Positions 1-7,781 of a stretch of 64,000 nucleotides of DNA are shown here, one piece after another. This stretch comes from DAOTWC01 sp048499435 (GTDB taxonomy: Bacteria; Chloroflexota; Anaerolineae; Aggregatilineales; Phototrophicaceae), in assembly GCA_048499435.1 (NCBI GenBank), contig JASNZW010000002.1:186001-250000 (forward strand), in the 5' to 3' direction. The notes below the pieces were generated by a model. That model did no database searches and was not told the DNA's origin. It saw only the letters and a list, made by a program, of their open reading frames with translations. Made by a program: the position numbers and the translations under genes. Positions within the stretch are counted from its first letter, which is position 1, and each line of letters starts with the position of its first letter.

Positions 1-434
1 AAACCGCGCCCACTGTTACGGCGGCGGCGGTCGCGCCCACCGTGCCGCCCGCCGATGTCCGCCTGATCTACGACGCTAGCGGGCTGACGCTGCTCAATGT
101 GGCCGCTGAGAGCATCAACGTCAGCGACCTGACGTTTGTGCAAACGCAGGCTGGCGGCGACGCGCTGGTTTTCCGCGCGTCCATGTGGAGCCGGGGCAGC
201 GCGCCGCCGGCGGCGCTGCCGCCCGGCGATTGTTTCCAGGTGTGGGTGACGGACCAGGCGCAGCCAGAGCCGCCGGCGGCCTGCGGCACGCGCCACGCCT
301 GGAGCCGTGTGTCGCCGCTGCGCCGCTTCTGGGCCAGCGACACACCCGCTGCGCTGTTCCGCGTGGAGCGCGGCGGCGCGCCGCTGGCCGAGTGTGCGGT
401 CGCGGCGGGCGAGTGCGCTTTCGCGCTTGATTGA
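1..434 (+). CDS. C-terminal fragment of unknown protein (5' end outside window)
   Basis: The frame is open from the first complete codon (position 3) to a TGA at 434, so this is the last 143 residues of a longer protein whose start lies outside the window. The visible part begins with an Ala/Pro/Thr/Val-rich linker and then forms a compact domain starting near LIYDASGLTLLNV, rich in beta-type residues, with four cysteines (GDCFQVW, ACGT, ECAV, ECAF). Domains like this often end surface or kinase proteins in Chloroflexota, but I do not recognise a named family. It is the only gene here running towards the convergent CPBP gene, with 13 bases between the stops. Function unknown. Confidence 0.7.
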   Translation, partial: TAPTVTAAAVAPTVPPADVRLIYDASGLTLLNVAAESINVSDLTFVQTQAGGDALVFRASMWSRGSAPPAALPPGDCFQVWVTDQAQPEPPAACGTRHAWSRVSPLRRFWASDTPAALFRVERGGAPLAECAVAAGECAFALD

Positions 435-447
435 ACGTTTGGCGGCT

Positions 448-1167
448 TTACCCCACCAGCGCCAGCAGCTTGAGCAGCGCGAACAGCCCGAACGCCGCGT
501 GCGCGATGATCGCCGCCCGCGTCGAGCCGGTGTAGGCGCGCACGCCGGTCAGCAGCAGCCCGGCCAGCAGGGGCGCGGCCAGGGCGTGCGCCAGCGGCAG
601 CCCCGGCCGCGCGTAGGCGATAAAGTGAAACGCGGCGTAGAGAGCCGCCGTCAGCAGCAGGGCCGCCCAGGGGCCGAAGCGCGCCCGCGCCGCTGGAAAG
701 AGCATCCCCCGGAACACCAGTTCCTCAGCGATAGGCTGAGCCGCCAGCAGCAGCGCCGCCGCGATAACCCAGGCCAGCGCCGAATCAGGCTGAACGTAAA
801 GGTCCAGCAGCTCTGGGGTGGGCAGGAACCCGCCGCTCAGCGCCATGATAACCAGGTCAAACACCACTGCCATGCCCAGGCTGAACAGCAGCACCAGGTA
901 CAGGCGGCTGTCACCGGCTTCCAGGCGCAGCGCGGCGCGCTCAGCCGGCTGGCGGCACGCCACCGCCACGAAAATAACCGTCACCAGGCTGCCGATTGTC
1001 CAGCCGGTCAGCAGCGCCGCCGGCTGGTCGCCAAAAACCGACAGGCCGATAAACGAGCCGGCGACAATCGCGATCAGGCCCACGAGCGCCGCGTTGACCG
1101 CCGCGAACAGCCCCCAGGGGGGCGGCGGTTCGGGCCGGGCCAGGCGGCGCAGCAGCGCAGCGAACAT
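448..1167 (-). CDS. CPBP family intramembrane metalloprotease
   Basis: Polytopic membrane protein of 239 residues with the CPBP (Abi/CAAX-protease-like) signature: a glutamate pair in EELVFRG, a histidine in FHFIAY, and a third motif HAAFGLFALL near the C-terminus. These residues bind the catalytic metal in the membrane in characterised members. About seven hydrophobic segments are visible. I chose ATG at 1167 because GGGAG, inside the end of guaA, sits ten bases upstream; an in-frame TTG at 1188 would overlap guaA. It is the last gene of the EthD-xpt-guaA operon and is likely translationally coupled to guaA. The substrate cannot be told; a role in purine metabolism is not implied. Confidence 0.85.
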   Translation of the reverse strand: MFAALLRRLARPEPPPPWGLFAAVNAALVGLIAIVAGSFIGLSVFGDQPAALLTGWTIGSLVTVIFVAVACRQPAERAALRLEAGDSRLYLVLLFSLGMAVVFDLVIMALSGGFLPTPELLDLYVQPDSALAWVIAAALLLAAQPIAEELVFRGMLFPAARARFGPWAALLLTAALYAAFHFIAYARPGLPLAHALAAPLLAGLLLTGVRAYTGSTRAAIIAHAAFGLFALLKLLALVG

Positions 1168-1174
1168 ACGCGGT

Positions 1175-2725
<1,551 letters not shown>

Positions 2726-2729
2726 ACCG

Positions 2730-3311
2730 TCAGTCCGCAAACACGATCTGGTCGCCGTCCATGCTGGTGATGCAGGCCAGCGCCTCAATCGCGATGCTGG
2801 TGTAGCCGGCCTGGCGCATCAGCTCGCGCCCGCCCTCAAAGGTCTTTTCGACCACGACGCCCACGCCGACCAGGTTGGCCTTCGCGCTGGCCACCATGCG
2901 CGCCAGCGCCATCAGCGTGCGCCCGGTGGCCAGGAAGTCGTCAATCACCAGGATGTTCTCGCCCGCGTGCAGGAACTCCGCCGAAACCAGCAGCGACACA
3001 TCGCCGCCTTTGGTGTGGCTGGGGGCTGTCTCCAGAAAGACCGGCCCGGCCATCGTGATCGGCTTTTTCTTGCGGGCGTACACGACCGGCACGCCCAGCA
3101 CGATGCCAGTCGTGAGGGCCGGGGCGATGCCGGAGATTTCCGCCGTGAGGATGCGGTCTATCGGGATGCCGCTGAACCGCCGCGCCATCTCGCGGCCCAT
3201 CTCCACCATCAGGTCAGGGTAAATCTGGTGGTTGAGCAGGCTGTCTATCTTGAGGATGCCGCTGCCGAGGTTCTGACCTTCGGCCAGAATACGCTCTTTT
3301 AACGCCTGCAT
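2730..3311 (-). CDS. xpt: Xanthine phosphoribosyltransferase
   Basis: Salvages xanthine with PRPP to give XMP, the substrate of the guaA product encoded next. The 193 residues start MQALKERI and include SLLNHQIYP, and the sequence runs collinearly with Bacillus Xpt. The PRPP-binding loop is ILVIDDFLATGRT. Spacing is 5 bases from the EthD-like gene upstream and 4 bases from guaA downstream, a compact operon. In Firmicutes xpt is commonly governed by a guanine riboswitch, but I see no purine-riboswitch core upstream of this operon. Confidence 0.96.
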   Translation of the reverse strand: MQALKERILAEGQNLGSGILKIDSLLNHQIYPDLMVEMGREMARRFSGIPIDRILTAEISGIAPALTTGIVLGVPVVYARKKKPITMAGPVFLETAPSHTKGGDVSLLVSAEFLHAGENILVIDDFLATGRTLMALARMVASAKANLVGVGVVVEKTFEGGRELMRQAGYTSIAIEALACITSMDGDQIVFAD

Positions 3312-3316
3312 GGTGG

Positions 3317-3709
3317 TTATTCGTCACCCTCTTTCTCTACGGAATCAGCCGGCGCGCTGGCTGGCGCGCTCGTCGGCGCGCTGGCCTGAGGGGTGTGGCC
3401 GCCGGCTTCTTCGTAGACCTGCGCGTAAATGATCTCGTAAGAGTCGCGCGGGAACCGGGTCCGCAGCTCAGCCCCGGCTTCCTGGCCGCGCGCCGACATC
3501 AGCGCCGCCCGCATGAGGGTTTCGTCCTCAAAATACACTTCCAGGATGCGGTAAATGCGCGCCGTGCCGGTGAGGCTGCCCAGGCTGTTGACCACCTGCC
3601 GCCGGGTGATGGCCGGCATGCGCTCAACCAGCGCCAGCAGGTCGTTATACATGTTCTCGAACTTCATGACGCTGTCGGGCTGGTAGAAAATCATCATGAA
3701 TTTGACCAT
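3317..3709 (-). CDS. EthD-domain-like small protein
   Basis: A 130-residue protein. The first 100 residues look like an EthD / dimeric alpha-beta barrel protein: MVKFMMIFYQPDS followed by MKFENMYNDLLALVERMP, a pattern typical of the EthD superfamily. The last 25 residues are a low-complexity Ala/Pro/Ser tail ending acidic. EthD-like proteins include accessory and degradation enzymes, but most in bacterial genomes have no known role. It is the first gene of the operon with xpt and guaA (5 bases to xpt), so it may simply share a promoter. No strong Shine-Dalgarno sequence is seen at the chosen ATG. Confidence 0.75.
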   Translation of the reverse strand: MVKFMMIFYQPDSVMKFENMYNDLLALVERMPAITRRQVVNSLGSLTGTARIYRILEVYFEDETLMRAALMSARGQEAGAELRTRFPRDSYEIIYAQVYEEAGGHTPQASAPTSAPASAPADSVEKEGDE

Positions 3710-3750
3710 GTCTGGGCTGAACCGTCCTTTCGCTGCCGGGCCGGTATATG

Positions 3751-3776
3751 AAAAACCGGGCTGGTGCGGCCCGGTT
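3751..3776 (-). terminator. Rho-independent terminator of the DUF883-like gene
   Basis: AACCGGGC (3754-3761) and GCCCGGTT (3769-3776) form a perfect 8 bp stem with a 7-base loop. Read on the minus strand the stem runs directly into a TTTTT tract (3751-3755), so it terminates transcripts of the gene ending at 3814 and insulates the EthD-xpt-guaA operon downstream. Confidence 0.85.
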
Positions 3777-3813
3777 GTGGATTATAAACGCGCTGCGCTG
3801 TGCGGCGCTACCG

Positions 3814-4233
3814 CTAATCGTCGCCGCGCAGCATCAGGCCCAGCAGAAAGCCCACCACAAACGATATGATAACGGCGCGCCAGGGGTTGCGCACAACGAC
3901 CTTGGTGGCGTCGCCGCCGATTTCCTGCATCGACCGGCTGTTCAGATAGCCGGCTGTTTTCTCCAGACGCTGGGCGATCTCATCAATTCGCTGCAGGGCT
4001 TCCTCATCCGCCTGGCCGGATTCGCGCGCTTCGCGGCGGATCGTTTCGGCGGCGGTGTTGAGCTGTTTGGCCGCTTCGCGCTTCACATCCTCGGCGCGCG
4101 CCTGGGCCTCGCGCCGCAGCTCAGACAGATGCTGCTCGACATCCTCGCGAACGTCTTCAACCGTGTCCTCAACCTGCTGGCGTATCTCATCCGCTTTTTT
4201 GGCAGCGTTGTCGGCGTTGTTGGCTGTGCTCAT
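3814..4233 (-). CDS. DUF883/YqjD-like membrane-anchored coiled-coil protein
   Basis: 139 residues. Residues 1 to about 110 are a highly charged Glu/Arg/Lys/Ala-rich helix with heptad-like spacing and no glycine or proline breaks until near residue 105. The C-terminus RNPWRAVIISFVVGFLLGL is one membrane span ending in a short charged tail. This layout (long cytoplasmic helix, NPW motif, tail anchor) is that of the DUF883 family, including E. coli YqjD and ElaB, which bind ribosomes at the membrane in stationary phase. The start is supported by AGGAGG nine bases upstream. It is monocistronic between two minus-strand terminators. Ribosome binding here is inference. Confidence 0.75.
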   Translation of the reverse strand: MSTANNADNAAKKADEIRQQVEDTVEDVREDVEQHLSELRREAQARAEDVKREAAKQLNTAAETIRREARESGQADEEALQRIDEIAQRLEKTAGYLNSRSMQEIGGDATKVVVRNPWRAVIISFVVGFLLGLMLRGDD

Positions 4234-4306
4234 CTCGCGTGTCCTCCTGATAAACCCGCTGCCTCTATGATAGCATATTTTGGCGGGGGCGGGGCGGTTG
4301 GGCGAT

Positions 4307-4337
4307 AAAAAAACCGCCCCCGGTGAGGGGGGCGGTT
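4307..4337 (-). terminator. Rho-independent terminator of the cold shock gene
   Basis: AACCGCCCCC (4312-4321) pairs perfectly with GGGGGCGGTT (4328-4337) across a 6-base loop. On the minus strand it is followed by seven T residues (4313-4307, the first two inside the stem), a strong intrinsic terminator 18 bases after the cold shock gene stop. Confidence 0.92.
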
Positions 4338-4355
4338 ACGATGGGCGAAACCGTT

Positions 4356-4571
4356 TTAGCCCTGGACAACTGTGACAGCGCTGGCCTGCTTGCCCTTCTT
4401 GCCGTCGGTGATGTCGAATTCAACGACGTCGCCTTCGTTGAGGGTGCGGTAGCCGCTGCCGCGAATCTCCGAATAGTGAACGAACAGATCGGGGCCGTTG
4501 TCCTGGGTGATGAAGCCGTAGCCCTTGTCACCGTTGAACCACTTGACTTTACCACGAGCGCGAGGTGCCAT
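4356..4571 (-). CDS. csp: Cold shock domain protein
   Basis: A 71-residue single CSD protein that binds single-stranded RNA and DNA and acts as an RNA chaperone. RNP1 is seen as KGYGFITQ and RNP2 as DLFVHYSEI, with the typical opening GKVKWFNGDKGYG. ATG at 4571 is preceded by CAGGAGAGAG (GGAG about 11 bases upstream). A strong intrinsic terminator follows. The possible promoter lies about 230 bases upstream at a 16 bp palindrome, which would give a long leader like that of E. coli cspA; the leader could carry post-transcriptional control. Temperature response cannot be judged from sequence. Confidence 0.96.
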   Translation of the reverse strand: MAPRARGKVKWFNGDKGYGFITQDNGPDLFVHYSEIRGSGYRTLNEGDVVEFDITDGKKGKQASAVTVVQG

Positions 4572-4972
4572 TGTGTAACTCTCTCCTGATGGAACGGGTG
4601 TTGGTTTTGCTACAGCCTGAGGTAACCTACACGCCCAGGTGGTTCAGGAGGGCTGATGCGGTACTTCAAGAGAACCCTACACAGACCAGACAGCGGCTAA
4701 ACAACGATGCGGGCCTGGCAGTTTTCCCGTGTGGCATGCCGGACGCCCAACCACAGCGTCCATGCGGGTAAGGCCCCATTGCCTTGTTTGCCCCGCACTG
4801 CTCTTGCAGTATACTGCAATTCTCTTGCAAACGCCATAGTGACTTTAGTAAGCTGGCGAAACCTGCCCGCTAACGGGTAGAGGCGCGCTGGCGGCGTGAT
4901 TGCTGGCGTTTGCCCCCTGTGCTACACTTCAATTTGCTGCGCTGATTGATTGTATAGAAAGCGAGGCGAGGT
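4572..4972. other. 400-base divergent intergenic region (csp / LysM lipoprotein)
   Basis: No convincing gene is seen; a 68-codon open frame on the plus strand has no family features. It holds the probable csp leader, a two-part stem (GCGGG/CCCGC enclosing AAGGC/GCCTT, 4764-4796), the 16 bp palindrome at 4804-4819, and a direct repeat CTCTTGCA at 4801 and 4822. A GAACGGGTGTT sequence at 4592-4602 matches 11 bases of the LexA operator upstream of lexA. Confidence 0.6.
4788..4819. promoter_or_regulatory. Palindromic divergent promoter/operator candidate
   Basis: TTGCAGTATACTGCAA (4804-4819) is a perfect 16 bp palindrome. Its centre contains TATACT on both strands. On the plus strand TTGCCC (4788-4793) precedes TATACT (4810-4815) with a 16-base spacer, a plausible sigma-70-type promoter for the lipoprotein gene. 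On the minus strand the same TATACT could serve csp, but no good -35 is seen. A dimeric regulator bound to the palindrome would cover both -10 elements. Function is inferred. Confidence 0.5.
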
Positions 4973-5935
4973 ATGCGCCGCGTGCTGGTTTCTCTCGCTG
5001 TGATAATCCTGGCTGCCGGGTGTGGTGTGCTGCAAGGCGACAGCGGCGGCCAGCCCGGCCCGGTCGTGACCGTTATACAGGTTCCGGTGATCGTGACCGC
5101 CACCGCCGACCCGAACGCGACACCGCAGGTGATCATCGTGACGGCGACGCCGCTGCCCGGCTCGATCGGCGCGCTGCCAACTGGCATCCTGGAGACCGGC
5201 CAGCCCGGCACGCAGGCTGCCGCGCCCACGCTTGACCCCGAAGTGCTGGGCGCTAACGCCGCGCTCCAGCAGACCGCCACCGCGCTGCCGGCCAACTGTA
5301 TTCTGCACACGCTGGAAGCCGGCGACACGCCCTTTGGCATCGCCGAAATTTACGGCGCGTCCGGCTTTGACGTGATGGAGATCAACGGCCTGAGCGAGGA
5401 AACCGCCACCGGCCTGCAAATTGGCGATGTGCTGATCGTGCCGCTGGAAGGCTGCCCCCTGACGCGCGCCGACGTTGTGCCGGAGACCACCGCGGACGCT
5501 GAAGCCGCCGCTGAATCCACCGCTGAGACAACCGCTGAGACAACCGCCGAGGCCGCTGACGGCGCGGCGGCCCGCCCGACGCTGACGCTGGCGCCGACGG
5601 CCGTCAACGCGCAGGTGGAGATCGTGAACGTGCTGAACCCCGGCGACATCACCGCTGAGGGCGTGGAAATCCGCAACCGGGGCGGCGCGGTTGATCTGAA
5701 TGGCTGGACGCTGAGCGACGGCGATGGCAACACGTTCACCTTCCCGGCGCAGCGCGTGTTCACTAACGCGCAGATCACGGTCTTTACCCGCGCCGGCCAG
5801 AACACGCCGATCGCGCTCCACTGGGGCCAGCGGGCGGCGGTCTTTGGCGAGCCGGGCGACGTGGTAACGCTGGCGAACGCTAACGGCGTGGTCCAGTCCA
5901 CCTTCCGCATCGAACAGCCGGTCAACCTGCCGTAG
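4973..5935 (+). CDS. LysM and lamin-tail (LTD) domain lipoprotein
   Basis: 320 residues exported and lipid-anchored: a hydrophobic signal ends in the lipobox LAAGC (Cys17). A Pro/Thr/Val-rich linker follows. Around residues 105-155 is a LysM-like unit (HTLEAGDTPFGIAEIYG, INGLSEETATGLQIGD), which in the family binds N-acetylglucosamine polymers such as peptidoglycan. A second linker rich in TAETTAE repeats leads to an LTD domain (about 210-318) with VEIRNRGGAVDLNGWTLSD. The start has a GAGG Shine-Dalgarno. This is probably a cell-surface scaffold or adhesion protein; no catalytic residues are visible. It is monocistronic, with a hairpin after the stop. Confidence 0.88.
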   Translation: MRRVLVSLAVIILAAGCGVLQGDSGGQPGPVVTVIQVPVIVTATADPNATPQVIIVTATPLPGSIGALPTGILETGQPGTQAAAPTLDPEVLGANAALQQTATALPANCILHTLEAGDTPFGIAEIYGASGFDVMEINGLSEETATGLQIGDVLIVPLEGCPLTRADVVPETTADAEAAAESTAETTAETTAEAADGAAARPTLTLAPTAVNAQVEIVNVLNPGDITAEGVEIRNRGGAVDLNGWTLSDGDGNTFTFPAQRVFTNAQITVFTRAGQNTPIALHWGQRAAVFGEPGDVVTLANANGVVQSTFRIEQPVNLP

Positions 5936-5950
5936 GCGGGCGCGCGTCTG

Positions 5951-5984
5951 AATATAAAACGGCGCGGCATGACTGCCGCGCCGT
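5951..5984 (-). terminator. Rho-independent terminator of tatA
   Basis: ACGGCGCGGCA (5959-5969) and TGCCGCGCCGT (5974-5984) form a perfect 11 bp stem with a TGAC loop. On the minus strand it is followed by TTTTATATT, so it ends tatA transcripts. It may also stop plus-strand transcripts of the lipoprotein gene, although no T-tract follows on that side. Confidence 0.85.
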
Positions 5985-6027
5985 CTGCTCATGCGCGATG
6001 CTCCAACGGCCCCCTGGACCGCAGGGC

Positions 6028-6219
6028 TTAGCTGTTTTTGGTTTTATCGGTCTCGGCAGCCCCGGCAGCTTCTTTCTTGCCGCCCTCTTCCAGCCCGCGC
6101 CGGAAGTTGGCGACGGCGCTGCCCAGCTCCCCGCCGATGCGGGATACGCGGCCCACGCCGAACAGCAGCAGCACGATCACGAGGATGATAATCAGTTCGG
6201 TTGGTCCCAGGCTAGGCAT
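6028..6219 (-). CDS. tatA: Twin-arginine translocase subunit TatA/E
   Basis: A 63-residue TatA-type protein forming the pore-like component of the Tat system that exports folded proteins. It shows the short periplasmic N-terminus MPSLGPTELIII, one membrane helix, the Phe-Gly hinge LLLFGVGR, an amphipathic helix IGGELGSAVANFRRGL and a charged Lys/Glu tail. ATG at 6219 is preferred over an in-frame upstream start because AAGGA lies nine bases before it and it restores the usual TatA N-terminus. No tatC is in the window. It lies 65 bases downstream of the Nudix gene and may be co-transcribed with it. Confidence 0.93.
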   Translation of the reverse strand: MPSLGPTELIIILVIVLLLFGVGRVSRIGGELGSAVANFRRGLEEGGKKEAAGAAETDKTKNS

Positions 6220-6284
6220 CGTAATCTGTCCTTCATTGGCTCGCATTCGTCCGTATTATACACCCTGTGGTGCGGCTTGCCACC

Positions 6285-6737
6285 CTAATCGCCGTCCGCG
6301 TCCAGCAGCGCCAGCAGGCCATCCGGGTACAGCGGGGCCGCGCCGCCGCGAAAGAAGGCCAGCGGTTTCCAGTAAGCCATGAACAGCGGGTGCAGAAGAT
6401 CGTCAGCTTCCGTGCCGGCGATGGCGTCGCGCGCGTAGACGCTCTCGTCCACAAACGCGCCGTCGAACACCAGCACGATCTCGTGACCGACCTGGCCCTC
6501 ATACGTGAAGATGTTCTCCAGCGCGCCCAGGTAGCGCAGGTCGCGCACATCCTGGCCAATTTCCTCGCGCAGCTCGCGCGCCACTGTCTGGGCGGCGCGC
6601 TCGCCAAACTCGATGCGCCCGCCTAAAGGCCGGTAGAACGTCTGCTGTTTGCTGTCGTCGCGGCCTTCGGCGACCAGGATGCTGTCCCCGCGCCGGAACA
6701 CGCAGATCGCCAGCGGGCGCACTTTGCCAGGTTTCAT
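6285..6737 (-). CDS. Nudix hydrolase
   Basis: A 150-residue pyrophosphohydrolase of the Nudix family, acting on nucleoside diphosphate-linked substrates. The Nudix box is clear: GGRIEFGERA followed by RELREEIG, with all glutamates that bind magnesium present. The beta-grasp N-terminus RPLAICVFRRGDSILVAEG is typical, and residues 90-130 are close to ADP-ribose or (d)NTP-type Nudix proteins annotated only by domain. It lies 42 bases after the ABC ATPase start-proximal operon and upstream of tatA. The substrate cannot be predicted. Confidence 0.92.
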   Translation of the reverse strand: MKPGKVRPLAICVFRRGDSILVAEGRDDSKQQTFYRPLGGRIEFGERAAQTVARELREEIGQDVRDLRYLGALENIFTYEGQVGHEIVLVFDGAFVDESVYARDAIAGTEADDLLHPLFMAYWKPLAFFRGGAAPLYPDGLLALLDADGD

Positions 6738-6779
6738 CAGCGGGCCTTCCCCATAGTTAGCAGCTAACCGCCAGCGCCC

Positions 6780-7562
6780 TCACTGGACTGAGAGCGCGAT
6801 GTGCCCGGTGTACGGGTCGTGATACAGGCGCGCCTCAATCTCGAACACCTCGGCCAGCCGCGCCGGCGTGAGCACCGCCTCCGGCGCGCCGTCGGCCACG
6901 ATGCGCCCGCGCGCCATCAGCAGCAGGCGGTCGCACCAGCGGGCCGCCTGGCCGATATCGTGGATGGCGGCCAGCACGCCCAGGCCGCTGGTGTGCGCCA
7001 GGTCATGCGCCAGCCGCAGCACCGCCACCTGATGCCGGATGTCCAGGTTGTTGGTTGGCTCGTCCAGCAGCAGCAGGCGCGGTTCCTGCGCCAGCGCCCG
7101 CGCCAGCACCACGCGCTGCAGCTCGCCGCCGCTGAGCGTCGTTATCAGCCGGTCCGCCAGGTGCAGCGTGCTGGTGGTGCGCAGCGCGCGCTCCGCCAGC
7201 GCGCGATCGTGCCCGCTTTCGACCTGAAAGCGGCTCAGGTGCGGGCTGCGGCCCATCAGCACCACGTCGCGCACGGTGAAGGCGAAATCAACGCGGGTAG
7301 ACTGCGGCACATGCGCCACCACCTGCGCGATCTCGCGCGGGCGGTAAGCGCGCAGCGGGCGGCCCAACAGCGCGATCTCGCCGGTCGCGCCCGGCCACAG
7401 GCCCGAAATCACCTTCAGCAGCGTGGTTTTGCCCGCGCCGTTAGCGCCGATCAGCCCGACGAACTCGCCGGCGCGCAGGTCCAGGTCTGCGCCGGTGAGG
7501 ATCGGCGTTTTGCCCGCGCTAAAACGGACGTCGCGGGCGCGCAGCAGTTGTGAACCCGACAT
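6780..7562 (-). CDS. Iron/cobalamin-type ABC transporter ATPase
   Basis: A 260-residue ATPase of the FecE/BtuD/HmuV group, which powers uptake of siderophores, haem or cobalamin. Walker A is GANGAGKTTLL, the signature LSGGELQRVVLARALA, Walker B LLLLDEPTNNLD, and the H-loop AIHDI. The HVPQSTRVDFAFTVRDVVLMG segment (shown here as separate halves HVPQ and FTVRDVVLMGR) is characteristic of this subgroup. ATG at 7562 is set by AGGAGG seven bases upstream; the longer frame is not supported. No permease or binding-protein gene is adjacent, so the ATPase is an orphan within the window. The feo genes 46 kb away are a separate ferrous-iron route. Confidence 0.92.
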   Translation of the reverse strand: MSGSQLLRARDVRFSAGKTPILTGADLDLRAGEFVGLIGANGAGKTTLLKVISGLWPGATGEIALLGRPLRAYRPREIAQVVAHVPQSTRVDFAFTVRDVVLMGRSPHLSRFQVESGHDRALAERALRTTSTLHLADRLITTLSGGELQRVVLARALAQEPRLLLLDEPTNNLDIRHQVAVLRLAHDLAHTSGLGVLAAIHDIGQAARWCDRLLLMARGRIVADGAPEAVLTPARLAEVFEIEARLYHDPYTGHIALSVQ

Positions 7563-7781
7563 GGTGCGGCCTCCTGGGCGCGGCTGTGTGAGCTGGCGTG
7601 CCAGCGCCGGCGATGATTGTGGCGCCTGCGCGGGGAAATGCAAGGGTGGGCCGCGCCGCTGGCGGGGTAAACGGCCCGCTTTCCAGCGCGGCGGCAAGTC
7701 GCCTGCCGCTTTTTATCGCTTTCTAACAGTGGCGTGATACAACAACGGCGATTAAGACATCTACCCCTGGGGGTTCACACT

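Noticed and set aside
3710..3813. Guanine/purine riboswitch before the xpt-guaA operon
   Set aside because: No conserved purine-riboswitch core or expression-platform is visible; the only structure there is the terminator of the upstream gene.
4565..4771. A 68-codon plus-strand gene in the csp leader region
   Set aside because: No ribosome site or family features; it overlaps the csp start and leader.
7563..7781. CIRCE or other heat-shock operator before htpG
   Set aside because: No TTAGCACTC-N9-GAGTGCTAA-like dyad is present and htpG is often not under HrcA control.
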